This document shows positions 1-6,698 of a stretch of 7,915 nt of DNA, one piece after another. The notes under the pieces were generated by a model. That model saw nothing but the letters and a program-made list of their open reading frames with translations, was not told the DNA's origin and searched no databases. This DNA is from Clostridia bacterium. Its GTDB lineage: Bacteria; Bacillota_A; Clostridia; Christensenellales; Aristaeellaceae. The position numbers and the translations under genes are program-made. Each line of letters begins with the position of its first letter. Position 1 is the first letter of the stretch. The stretch spans positions 1 to 7,915 of the forward strand of contig JAFUPO010000309.1 in the NCBI GenBank assembly GCA_017481185.1. Direction: 5' to 3'.

Positions 1-564
1 GGCGCTACTGGTGAAATCGCCATGTTCACCGGCACCATCGGCGGCTACGGCCGTGTGCTGGCTGCTGTGCGCAGCGCCAAGGGCGAGGATGCTATGAGCC
101 CCTTTGCCCTGGTTCCCTACCCCGGTGTGACCAAGGAAGCCACCAACCCCGGCCTGCCCGCTACCGGCACCGGCTACTTCCTCATTGACAACGGCAACCC
201 CGACGCCACCAAGGGCGCTATTGAGTTCATGCACTTCATCGCTCAGGATGAGTACTACACAGGCTGGCTGAAGCAGACTGGCTATATGCCCATCTCTGCC
301 AAGACCCTGGAAGATGAGAACTACACCACCTTCATTGACGAAGACCGTCCTGAGTGCTGGTATTTGATCAACCTGGCTGGCTCTCGTCCCGGCGGCACTC
401 CCTATCCCGTTAACACCATTGACACCGAGTGGAAGGACGCCTGGATTGGCTGCATGGAAAAGGTTTGCGCCGATACCAGCTATGATGTAACCCAGGCTGT
501 GGAAGAGCTGAACATTGAATGTCAGGATGCGCTGGATATTTGGCTCATGTCTAACGGCTACTGA
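1..564 (+). CDS. Extracellular solute-binding protein of an ABC transporter, C-terminal part (5' end outside window)
   Basis: This is the C-terminal 187 residues of a periplasm-equivalent (probably lipid-anchored) binding protein that captures a solute for an ABC importer. The reading frame is open from base 1, and the first in-frame ATG (22) is internal, so the true start lies upstream. The visible part fits family 1 (MalE/UgpB-like) binding proteins: a GEIAMFTG strand-turn segment at the very start, then a VPYPG segment and a GTGYFLIDN strand. A helix rich in A/F (AIEFMHFIAQDE) follows, then the WLKQTGYMPIS element typical of sugar and glycerol-3-phosphate binders. The protein ends naturally at SNGY. 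Codon use is strongly biased (CTG, GGC, ACC, AAG dominate), as expected for a highly expressed binding protein. Four cysteines occur in this part, which is slightly unusual for an exported protein. The permease and ATPase genes are not in the window. The family is confident; the ligand is unknown, with UgpB-like being only a possibility. Confidence 0.88.
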   Translation, partial: GATGEIAMFTGTIGGYGRVLAAVRSAKGEDAMSPFALVPYPGVTKEATNPGLPATGTGYFLIDNGNPDATKGAIEFMHFIAQDEYYTGWLKQTGYMPISAKTLEDENYTTFIDEDRPECWYLINLAGSRPGGTPYPVNTIDTEWKDAWIGCMEKVCADTSYDVTQAVEELNIECQDALDIWLMSNGY

Positions 565-589
565 TCGTTTTAATCTCCATTCTTAAACT

Positions 590-615
590 GGCAGGCGCTC
601 GAAAGAGCGCCTGCC
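590..615 (+). other. Perfect 11-bp stem with GAAA tetraloop in the intergenic region
   Basis: The arms GGCAGGCGCTC (590-600) and GAGCGCCTGCC (605-615) are exactly complementary and enclose a GAAA loop, a GNRA tetraloop closed by a C-G pair. The element lies 25 bases after the binding-protein stop and 10 bases before the next ribosome site. No T-run follows (the next bases are ACACTCCTTG), so it is not a classical intrinsic terminator. In binding-protein operons such hairpins often protect the 3' end of the upstream mRNA and lower expression of downstream genes; that role here is inference. Confidence 0.75.
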
Positions 616-639
616 ACACTCCTTGAAAGGAGCTGTACC

Positions 640-1647
640 ATGGAGGATAGAATTCTAATCGACGCAGCGTTGCCCCAATGGAAGGGTAATCTGCATATGC
701 ACTCCCATCGTTCTCCTGATAGCCCGACAGATTACCATGAGGCGCTCAACGAGTACAAGGCTCGCGGTTTTCAGTTCTGTCTGATGAGCGACCATGAAGC
801 CTATTGGGATTCCGACGAAATGAACAGCAGCGATTTCATCGTGCTTTCAGGCGTGGAAAGCGCCTTTTACCGCAACCAAACCCGCCCCTATATGCTCAAT
901 GCCCAGGATTTGACCTCTATGCACCTGAACATGATCCGTCATCCTGATCTGCCAGCCAAAATTCCGCCCTATCATCATGATGAGATCATTCCCCGGCCTA
1001 TTGATTACGGCCTGGATTCGTGGAATCAGGCCATTGAGCGCTATAAACAGATGGGGCACATCGTGATGCTCAATCACCCCTCCTGGTCTCGCCTGACCCC
1101 CGAAATGATGCTGGGCATACAGGGCTGCTTCGCCTTTGAGGTGATCAATACCGGCTGTGTTAAAGAGGTCGGCTGCCCCACCGACGAATTCTACTGGGAT
1201 TATTGCCTCCAGCGTGGAAAGCGATTCTTTGCCGTTGCCGGCGACGACACCCATTTCTACGGCGATGACTATGCCACTTGCGGCGGCTCCTTTAACATGG
1301 TCTGCGCTCCTCAGCTGGACGCAGCCTCCATTGTTCGCAGCCTGGAGAGCGGTAACTTCTATCCCTCCACCGGCCCTATCATTTACGAAATGCGTATCGA
1401 GGCCGGAAAGCTGCGTATGCGCTTCAGCCCGGCACGATCCGTGCGGGTGGTTTCCTGCCCCGGCTTCGGCGCTGCCAAAACGCTGCGGCCCGGTCATACC
1501 TTTACAGCGTACGAATGGCCTGTGAAGGAGTCCCTACGCTACTTCCGGGTTGAGGTTGAGGACGACAATGGCGGTATCGCCTGGTCTCAGCCTATCTTTA
1601 CGGAAGACTTGCTGGCAGAGCCCCGTTATATCCACAACCACAGATAA
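640..1647 (+). CDS. PHP-domain metal-dependent phosphoesterase
   Basis: This 335-residue cytoplasmic protein (no signal peptide) is probably a phosphoesterase of the PHP superfamily, whose members use two or three metal ions to hydrolyse phosphate esters. The PHP motifs appear in order: GNLHMHS with H19 and H21, SDH at residues 50-52, GVE at 71-73, NHP at 145-147, and GDDTH at 201-205, supplying the expected His/Asp/Glu metal ligands. After the barrel, the segment NFYPSTGP leads into a beta-rich tail (about residues 250-335) that is common in this subgroup. The start is supported by AAAGGAG at 626-632, seven bases before the ATG. It lies between a binding-protein gene and a HAD hydrolase gene (22 bases to the next start), which suggests that it processes the imported compound. 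The substrate could be a phosphodiester, a cyclic phosphate or a sugar phosphate. The family call is secure; the reaction is not. Confidence 0.9.
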   Translation: MEDRILIDAALPQWKGNLHMHSHRSPDSPTDYHEALNEYKARGFQFCLMSDHEAYWDSDEMNSSDFIVLSGVESAFYRNQTRPYMLNAQDLTSMHLNMIRHPDLPAKIPPYHHDEIIPRPIDYGLDSWNQAIERYKQMGHIVMLNHPSWSRLTPEMMLGIQGCFAFEVINTGCVKEVGCPTDEFYWDYCLQRGKRFFAVAGDDTHFYGDDYATCGGSFNMVCAPQLDAASIVRSLESGNFYPSTGPIIYEMRIEAGKLRMRFSPARSVRVVSCPGFGAAKTLRPGHTFTAYEWPVKESLRYFRVEVEDDNGGIAWSQPIFTEDLLAEPRYIHNHR

Positions 1648-1669
1648 CGAAAGCGAGGCTGCGCTGTCT

Positions 1670-2332
1670 ATGGCCATCCAAGCCGTCATGTTCGACTTTA
1701 ACGGCACTCTTTTTGCCGATTCACAGCTCCATATTCGTGCGTTTGATGAATTCTGCCATAAGCATTTAAACCGCTCCCTTTATCCGGGCGAGTTTGACGC
1801 GCATATACTGGGCGGCACCAATAAGCTCGTCATGGAATACCTGTTTGGTCGGCCTATGGATCCAGAAGAAGCAGAAGCCCTGGGCAAAGAGAAAGAAGCC
1901 CTCTACCGCTCTTACATCACCGAGGACATGACCCTTGTCAAAGGCGCTGAACGCCTCTTTGATGAATTAGCCCAGGCTGGGCTGCCCATGGCCATCGTTT
2001 CCGCAACGCCCAGGTCAAACGCGGAGTTCTACCAATCTTTTTTCAAGCTTGATCGCTGGTTTACACCGGAGCAATTCGTTTATCTGACGCCAGACATACA
2101 AGGCAAGCCAGCCCCTGACCTGTATTTAAGAGGCGCTTCACTGCTGGGCGTCAATCCTTCCCAATGCCTGGTGTTTGAGGATTCGCCCGTTGGCATCCTG
2201 GCCGCTCAAAAGGCAGGAGCTGCATACATTGCAGCCATTGAGCCAGCGAGCGGTCCGCCAGAAGGTGTGCATCCCGATGTTTTTCTGCCTGATTTTGACG
2301 CTTTTGATCGAACGCTCCTAAAGTCCCTGTAG
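1670..2332 (+). CDS. HAD-superfamily hydrolase (beta-phosphoglucomutase-like phosphatase)
   Basis: This 220-residue cytoplasmic HAD enzyme probably removes phosphate from a small metabolite. The motifs are DFNGT at residues 9-13 (nucleophile D9), S111 in the IVSAT strand (motif II), K146 in GKPAPD (motif III) and FEDSP with E170/D171 (motif IV). Residues about 15-90 form the helical C1 cap of the beta-phosphoglucomutase/GPH subgroup. Motif I has Asn at position 11 where the canonical general acid/base Asp sits. The frame is open back to an ATG at 1550 inside the PHP gene. I chose the ATG at 1670 because the HAD fold begins at once (MAIQAVMFDF) and the earlier 40 residues have no HAD character. 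The ribosome site is weak (GCGAGG at 1653-1658, 11 bases away), so translation may depend on coupling to the PHP gene, which stops 22 bases upstream. It is the last gene of its operon. Confidence 0.88.
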   Translation: MAIQAVMFDFNGTLFADSQLHIRAFDEFCHKHLNRSLYPGEFDAHILGGTNKLVMEYLFGRPMDPEEAEALGKEKEALYRSYITEDMTLVKGAERLFDELAQAGLPMAIVSATPRSNAEFYQSFFKLDRWFTPEQFVYLTPDIQGKPAPDLYLRGASLLGVNPSQCLVFEDSPVGILAAQKAGAAYIAAIEPASGPPEGVHPDVFLPDFDAFDRTLLKSL

Positions 2333-2341
2333 TCAGCATTG

Positions 2342-2379
2342 CCCCCTGCACCCATTGGGCTGGTGCAGGGGGTATTTTT
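2342..2379 (+). terminator. Intrinsic terminator of the binding-protein/PHP/HAD operon
   Basis: CCCCCTGCACC (2342-2352) pairs perfectly with GGTGCAGGGGG (2362-2372) around a 9-base loop, followed at once by TATTTTTA. It lies 10 bases after the HAD stop codon and separates this operon from the repair operon that follows. Confidence 0.92.
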
Positions 2380-2391
2380 ATGGGCTGTGGG

Positions 2392-2405
2392 CGAATAAAC
2401 GTTTG
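2392..2405 (+). promoter_or_regulatory. Putative LexA (DinR) SOS operator
   Basis: The 14-mer CGAATAAACGTTTG matches the Gram-positive LexA/DinR consensus CGAACRNRYGTTYG at every defined position except the fifth (T for C). In palindrome terms each half-site has one deviation from CGAAC. It overlaps the first three bases of the proposed -35 element of the mrfA promoter, where bound repressor would block RNA polymerase. The downstream genes encode DNA-repair proteins, which makes the match biologically sensible. I see the match directly; binding by LexA is inference, and no lexA gene is in the window. Confidence 0.5.
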
Positions 2406-2431
2406 CTTTTATACCATGTCTTTGCTATAAT
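2403..2431 (+). promoter_or_regulatory. Housekeeping sigma promoter for the mrfA-mrfB-TPR operon
   Basis: A perfect -10 hexamer TATAAT (2426-2431) is preceded by TG one base upstream (TGC at 2423-2425), giving an extended -10. A weak -35 TTGCTT (2403-2408) lies 17 bases upstream. Transcription would begin near 2438, leaving a leader of about 23 bases that carries the ribosome site GAGGTGA (2448-2454). The promoter begins just after the terminator of the preceding operon, as expected for an independent unit. Confidence 0.78.
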
Positions 2432-2460
2432 CATAGCATCACAGATAGAGGTGAGGATCC

Positions 2461-4737
2461 ATGACCGTTGAGCAATTGGTGGATGTACTCAAACGAGATA
2501 ATCTGTTTATGGAAAAGGTCACCCGTTGGGAAACCCTTCCTGCCAGCCAGGCCCAATATGCGCCCTTTCCCCCAGGCTTTGATCAGCGCCTTCGGGAGGC
2601 CTTGGCGCGCCATGGCGTTCATCAGCTGTATACCCACCAGGCCCAGAGCTATCAAGCCATTCAGCAGGGCAAGGATGTGGTGGTCGTGACCCCCACCGCC
2701 TCTGGCAAAACCCTTTGCTATAATCTGCCGGTGCTGACCCAAATCCTCACGGATTCAGATTCACGAGCCCTATACCTCTTCCCCACCAAAGCCCTTTCGG
2801 CTGACCAGGTGGCAGAACTCTACGAGTTGATTCAGCTCATGGGGGTAGATATCAAATCTTATACCTATGATGGGGATACCCCTGGGGCCGCTCGCCGGGC
2901 GGTACGCCAGGCCGGGCATATTGTGGTCACCAATCCGGATATGCTCCACAGCGGTATTCTGCCCCAGCACACCAAATGGGTAAAGCTTTTTGAAAACCTG
3001 AAATATATCGTGATCGATGAGATCCACACCTATCGAGGCGTATTCGGCAGCAACCTGGCCAATGTTTTAAGGCGGCTGATGCGCCTGTGCGCCTTTTATG
3101 GCAGCCATCCCCAGTTTATCCTGTGCAGCGCCACCATTGCAAACCCTCAGGAGCTGGCCGAAACGCTTATTGGCCGCCCGGTGACCCTGATTGACAATAA
3201 CGGCGCACCCTCTGGCGAGCGGCATTTTGTGTTTTATAACCCGCCGGTGGTGAATGAGCAGCTGGGGATCCGCCGGGGTGTGGTGCCGGAAACCCGCCGC
3301 ATTGCTGAAATGCTTTTCAAATGCGGTATTCAGTCCATCACCTTTGCCAAGAGCCGTTTGCAGGTGGAAGTGCTCACCCGTTATTTAAAGGATCTAGCAA
3401 AGGATCCTCTGGGCAATTCTGGCCGGGTGCGAGGCTACCGGGGCGGCTATCTGCCCTCTGAGCGCAGGGCTATTGAACAAGGCTTGCGCGCCGGAAAAGT
3501 GGATGCGGTGATCTCCACCAATGCGCTGGAGTTGGGCATTGACATCGGTGCTCTGGATGCTTGCGTGCTCTGCGGCTATCCCGGCACCATTGCCAGCGCC
3601 TGGCAGCAGGCAGGCCGTGCAGGCCGCCGCCGGGGCTCCTCCATTGTGTTTTTTGTAGCCTCCTCTGCTGCGCTGGATCAGTACATCGTCAGCCACCCGG
3701 ACTACTTCCTCCACCAGTCGCCGGAGCATGCTCTTTTGAATCCTGATAATCTCTACGTGCTCCTGAGCCATTTCAAATGCGCCGCCTATGAGCTGCCCTT
3801 TGATGATGGCGAGGCCTTGGGCAATGTGGCATCCACCCAAGAATTGCTGGATTACCTCACCGACAGCCACATCCTACGCCATGTGGAGGGCCGCTATCAT
3901 TGGATGGCGGAGGACTTTCCTGCCTCTGAGATTTCGCTGCGTTCGGCGGCTGCGGAGAATTTTATTATCATTGACACCACCAATGCCGCCCATCACCGGG
4001 TGGTGGGCGAAATGGATCGTTATACCGTTCCCATGCTTCTGCACGAAAACGCCATCTATATGCACGAGGGGCAGCAGTATCAGGTGGAGAAGCTGGACTT
4101 TGAGGCCTGCAAGGCTTTCATCCGCCAGGTGGATGTGGACTATTATACCGACGCAGACCTGAATGTAAGCCTGAGCCATTTGGATGTGGAGGAGGCCCGC
4201 CAGCCCAACGAGAGCCCCGGCCGCGCCCTGGGCGAGGTGAAGGTCACAACCCTTGTCAAGATGTTCAAAAAGATGAAGCTGGACACCCACGAAAACCTGG
4301 GCTTTGGCCATGTGATGCTTCCCGAAATGGATATGCATACCACCGCCATGTGGTGGATGCTGCCTGATTCCTTCCTGGAGCGATACAACAAGGATGAATT
4401 GCAGGGCGGTATGCTGGGGGTGGCCAACCTTTTGCGCATTGCCGCGCCCCTTTACCTCATGTGCTCGCCTCGGGATGTGGCGGTGATCTACCAAGTGAAG
4501 GGGGCCTTTACCGATCACCCAACCCTGTTTCTCTATGACAACTGCCCTGGCGGCGTAGGCCTGGCCCAGAAGGCCTATGGCTCCCAGCGGCTGATTCTTG
4601 AACATTGCTTATCCATTGTGTCTGACTGCCCCTGCCAGGCAGGCTGCCCCTCCTGCGCAGGCCCCGTCGGTGAAATTGGCGAGCATGGCAAGGCCATGGC
4701 CAAGGCTCTTTTGAAGGAGCTGATCCAATGCCCCTAA
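2461..4737 (+). CDS. mrfA: MrfA-type DNA repair helicase (YprA; DEAH-like superfamily 2 with C-terminal cysteine cluster)
   Basis: This 758-residue ATP-dependent helicase resembles Bacillus subtilis MrfA/YprA (about 750 residues), which acts with the exonuclease MrfB in a UvrABC-independent pathway that repairs mitomycin C damage. Helicase motifs in order are: Walker A TPTASGKT at residues 77-84 (K83), DEIH at 186-189 (motif II), SAT at 223-225 (motif III), STNALELGID near 352-361 (motif V) and QQAGRAGRR at 382-390 (motif VI). The C-terminal region is of the DUF1998/MrfA zinc-binding kind, with NCPGG followed by a cluster containing C723, C725, C729 and C732. The start is fixed by GAGGTGA six bases before the ATG. 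The 3' end overlaps mrfB by 10 bases, which indicates translational coupling. A LexA-like box lies in its promoter. The family and pairing with mrfB are secure; the repair role is transferred from B. subtilis. Confidence 0.92.
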   Translation: MTVEQLVDVLKRDNLFMEKVTRWETLPASQAQYAPFPPGFDQRLREALARHGVHQLYTHQAQSYQAIQQGKDVVVVTPTASGKTLCYNLPVLTQILTDSDSRALYLFPTKALSADQVAELYELIQLMGVDIKSYTYDGDTPGAARRAVRQAGHIVVTNPDMLHSGILPQHTKWVKLFENLKYIVIDEIHTYRGVFGSNLANVLRRLMRLCAFYGSHPQFILCSATIANPQELAETLIGRPVTLIDNNGAPSGERHFVFYNPPVVNEQLGIRRGVVPETRRIAEMLFKCGIQSITFAKSRLQVEVLTRYLKDLAKDPLGNSGRVRGYRGGYLPSERRAIEQGLRAGKVDAVISTNALELGIDIGALDACVLCGYPGTIASAWQQAGRAGRRRGSSIVFFVASSAALDQYIVSHPDYFLHQSPEHALLNPDNLYVLLSHFKCAAYELPFDDGEALGNVASTQELLDYLTDSHILRHVEGRYHWMAEDFPASEISLRSAAAENFIIIDTTNAAHHRVVGEMDRYTVPMLLHENAIYMHEGQQYQVEKLDFEACKAFIRQVDVDYYTDADLNVSLSHLDVEEARQPNESPGRALGEVKVTTLVKMFKKMKLDTHENLGFGHVMLPEMDMHTTAMWWMLPDSFLERYNKDELQGGMLGVANLLRIAAPLYLMCSPRDVAVIYQVKGAFTDHPTLFLYDNCPGGVGLAQKAYGSQRLILEHCLSIVSDCPCQAGCPSCAGPVGEIGEHGKAMAKALLKELIQCP

Positions 4738-5873
4738 GCCTGAGGGCCAAGTTAGCTGCCATTGACCAGCCGGCAAAGCGCCCTGCAACGGCAGCCGCCT
4801 CAACCCTTTATATCAAGGACACCGCTTATCCCCTGGCGCTTTTTAAGTCTATTCACAGGGCGACCGGCGAGCTTTTGCGTGCCATGGATGGCCGAGAATA
4901 CCCCCAGCCCTTGAACCCCAAGCGCATCCTTTATTTGGACACGGAAACCACTGGCCTGGCCTCAGGGGCCGGAACAGTGGCTTTCCTGGTGGGGGTTGGC
5001 TTTTTAACGGATACGCAGTTTATTGTGCGCCAGTTTCTAATGCGTGATTATGCTCAAGAGAGTCTGCTGCTCAAAGAACTGACGGCGCTTTTGCCTCGCT
5101 TTGATATGCTTGTTACCTTCAATGGCCGCAGCTTTGATGTGCCCCTCCTCCAATCCCGGCTGATTATGAACCGGATGGACCCCAGCCTGCTGGATCTGCC
5201 CCACCTGGATCTTCTTCACCTGGCTCGCCGCACCTTTAAAATGCGCATGAGGCACTGTCGCCTGGCCGATGTGGAGTCTGAAATATTCCATGAGCCTCGA
5301 AAAAACGATCTCCCCGGCGCACTGGTTCCCCAGCGATATTTTGACTATCTAAAAACTGGCAATTTTGATCTGCTCACGGATATACTGACCCATAATGCGC
5401 AGGACATTGCCTCCCTTTGCAGATTGCTGAGCCATTTGTGCCATATGTATGATGAGCCTGAGCAGCTGACCTTTATGGGCGACGTCTATGCCATGGCGCA
5501 GGCCCTTGAAAAGCGTGATACACAGCGCGCCTGCCGCTGTTATCGCCTGGCGGCTCAAAGCGCCTTTGCCGCTCCCAGCCAGTTGCGTTTAGGCATTATC
5601 TCCCGTCGGCTGAAGGATTACCGTTCTGCTATTGCTCACTTTCAAGCCATGGCTAAAGCAGCGCCCGGGGATATAAGCCCTTGGGTGGAGATGGCCAAGA
5701 TCTATGAGCACCGCCTGCGAGACTATGATTCCGCTCTGCAATGTACCCGCAAAGCCCTCCTTATCCTGGCGGAACCTCGGCTGATCACAAATCCTACTGT
5801 ACAAAGCTGCCAAAATGAGTTACAATATCGTTATATGCGCCTCATGCGCAAACTCCAAGGAAAGAGGCAATGA
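4728..5873 (+). CDS. mrfB: MrfB-type 3'-5' exonuclease (YprB; RNase H-like domain plus TPRs)
   Basis: This 381-residue protein combines a DnaQ/RNase H-like exonuclease domain (about residues 60-240) with TPR-like helices (about 250-350). It resembles B. subtilis YprB/MrfB, the nuclease partner of the helicase MrfA. Exonuclease motifs are: DTETTG at 71-76 (D71, E73), NGRSFD at 132-137 (D137) and HNAQD at 222-226 (H222, D226), giving a full set of acidic metal ligands and the catalytic His. His and Asp are four residues apart, as in DEDDy enzymes, although the residue is His. The TPR region includes the repeat around KDYRSAIAHF (296 onward). It is slightly shorter than the B. subtilis protein (about 413 residues). 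The ATG lies 8 bases after AAGGAG (4714-4719), inside the end of mrfA. No signal peptide is present, so it acts in the cytoplasm. The family is confident; the substrate in this organism is inferred. Confidence 0.9.
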   Translation: MPLSLRAKLAAIDQPAKRPATAAASTLYIKDTAYPLALFKSIHRATGELLRAMDGREYPQPLNPKRILYLDTETTGLASGAGTVAFLVGVGFLTDTQFIVRQFLMRDYAQESLLLKELTALLPRFDMLVTFNGRSFDVPLLQSRLIMNRMDPSLLDLPHLDLLHLARRTFKMRMRHCRLADVESEIFHEPRKNDLPGALVPQRYFDYLKTGNFDLLTDILTHNAQDIASLCRLLSHLCHMYDEPEQLTFMGDVYAMAQALEKRDTQRACRCYRLAAQSAFAAPSQLRLGIISRRLKDYRSAIAHFQAMAKAAPGDISPWVEMAKIYEHRLRDYDSALQCTRKALLILAEPRLITNPTVQSCQNELQYRYMRLMRKLQGKRQ

Positions 5874-5876
5874 ATC

Positions 5877-6560
5877 ATGAGTTTTAAAGGCAATTTGACT
5901 GGCCGCAAGGCCATTGGGCTGCAAAGCAAGGGGCAGGATCAAGAAGCCCTGGCCATTTATCAGCAAGCCATGGCTGAGGGCATGGATTCAATGCGCTATA
6001 TTCTGGCTTACAGCGTGTTGCTCCTTCGGCTGGGCCGTTTTGAGGAGGCCAAGGATCTTTTGGTTAAGTACCAAAAGGCTCCCATGACGCCTGACCAAAA
6101 GCAACAGCTGTTTATGAACTATGCGGTATGCGCCTACAAGCTGGGCAATATCGAAAAGGCGCTGGTGGTGCTGGAGGGCCAGTATGCTAAAAACCCCAGC
6201 GGTATGATCTACTCCACCCTGGGCTATCTCTACGTTGAAGCAGGCGACTTTGAAAAGGCCAAGGAATTCAACGAAAAGGCTCTGGATTACGATGATGAGG
6301 ATTCCATCTGTCTGGACAATATGGGGCAAACCTATTACCGCCTGGGCGGCGACAAGGCAAAGGCGCTTGAATACTTTCAAAAGGCCCATGAGCTAAAGCC
6401 CTCCCAGATTGATACCCTGTACTTTCTGGCCCAGTACGACATTGAAGCCGGTAAGAAAGAAGAAGCCAAGAAGAAGCTGGAAAAGGCCTTGGAGGGCCGC
6501 ACCTCTCCCCTTAACTATGCAACGCCTGAAAGGATTCAGGCCGCATTAGAAGCCCTGTAA
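5877..6560 (+). CDS. TPR-repeat protein, third gene of the mrfAB operon
   Basis: This 227-residue soluble protein consists almost entirely of tandem tetratricopeptide-like helical hairpins, about five or six, with no enzymatic motif. Clear repeats include the one near residues 15-32 (DQEALAIYQQAM), YSTLGYLYVEAGDFEKAKEF from residue 112, one from about 142 (DSICLDNMGQTYY) and IDTLYFLAQYD from about 178. Such arrays bind peptides or other proteins. It starts three bases after the mrfB stop, with AGAGG at 5863-5867 nine bases before the ATG. An ATG at 5870 is out of frame and closes after five codons. A terminator follows. Its position suggests a partner or scaffold for the repair proteins, noting that MrfB itself ends in TPRs. 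I do not recognise a specific named family. It could also be an unrelated passenger gene. Confidence 0.88.
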   Translation: MSFKGNLTGRKAIGLQSKGQDQEALAIYQQAMAEGMDSMRYILAYSVLLLRLGRFEEAKDLLVKYQKAPMTPDQKQQLFMNYAVCAYKLGNIEKALVVLEGQYAKNPSGMIYSTLGYLYVEAGDFEKAKEFNEKALDYDDEDSICLDNMGQTYYRLGGDKAKALEYFQKAHELKPSQIDTLYFLAQYDIEAGKKEEAKKKLEKALEGRTSPLNYATPERIQAALEAL

Positions 6561-6573
6561 TCTCCAAAGGCTG

Positions 6574-6604
6574 ACGCCCTTTCCATTAGGAAAGGGCGTT
6601 TTTT
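6574..6604 (+). terminator. Intrinsic terminator of the mrfA-mrfB-TPR operon
   Basis: ACGCCCTTTCC (6574-6584) pairs perfectly with GGAAAGGGCGT (6589-6599) around an ATTA loop, followed by five more T residues (6600-6604). It begins 14 bases after the TPR gene stop. No matching T-run is present for the opposite strand, so it acts in the forward direction. Confidence 0.93.
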
Positions 6605-6638
6605 GTAAAGAAAATGTTTCAAATATATTAATTTCCTA

Positions 6639-6669
6639 TTGACAATTACCTTGGGGCAGTTGCTATCCT
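6639..6669 (+). promoter_or_regulatory. Probable promoter of the SH3b-repeat gene
   Basis: A perfect -35 TTGACA (6639-6644) is followed after 19 bases by TATCCT (6664-6669), which has a TG one base upstream (TGC at 6661-6663), an extended -10. The 19-base spacing is longer than ideal, and an alternative -10 cannot be excluded. The AT-rich stretch before the -35 (6605-6636) could serve as an UP-like element. The leader would be about 20 bases. Confidence 0.55.
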
Positions 6670-6698
6670 GTTAAAAAAAGGATGAAAGGGGCCCCGGT

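Noticed and set aside
590..615. Hairpin after the binding-protein gene as an intrinsic terminator
   Set aside because: No T-run follows the stem, unlike the two other terminators here; kept as a hairpin of uncertain role.
847..1497. Long minus-strand open frame (216 codons) opposite the PHP gene
   Set aside because: It lies wholly inside a gene with clear PHP motifs, shows no recognisable domain, and is explained by codon bias of the sense gene.
1550..1669. Upstream in-frame extension of the HAD gene to an ATG at 1550
   Set aside because: The extra 40 residues overlap the PHP gene in another frame and lack HAD homology; the fold starts at the ATG at 1670.
3874..4605. Minus-strand open frame of 243 codons opposite mrfA
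   Set aside because: It is contained in the helicase C-terminal region and its composition (His/Gly/Leu-rich without motifs) is that of an antisense shadow.
6688..6695. GGGGCCCC palindrome next to the SH3b gene ribosome site
   Set aside because: It has no loop, so it cannot fold on itself as a hairpin, and at eight bases it is too short to call an operator.
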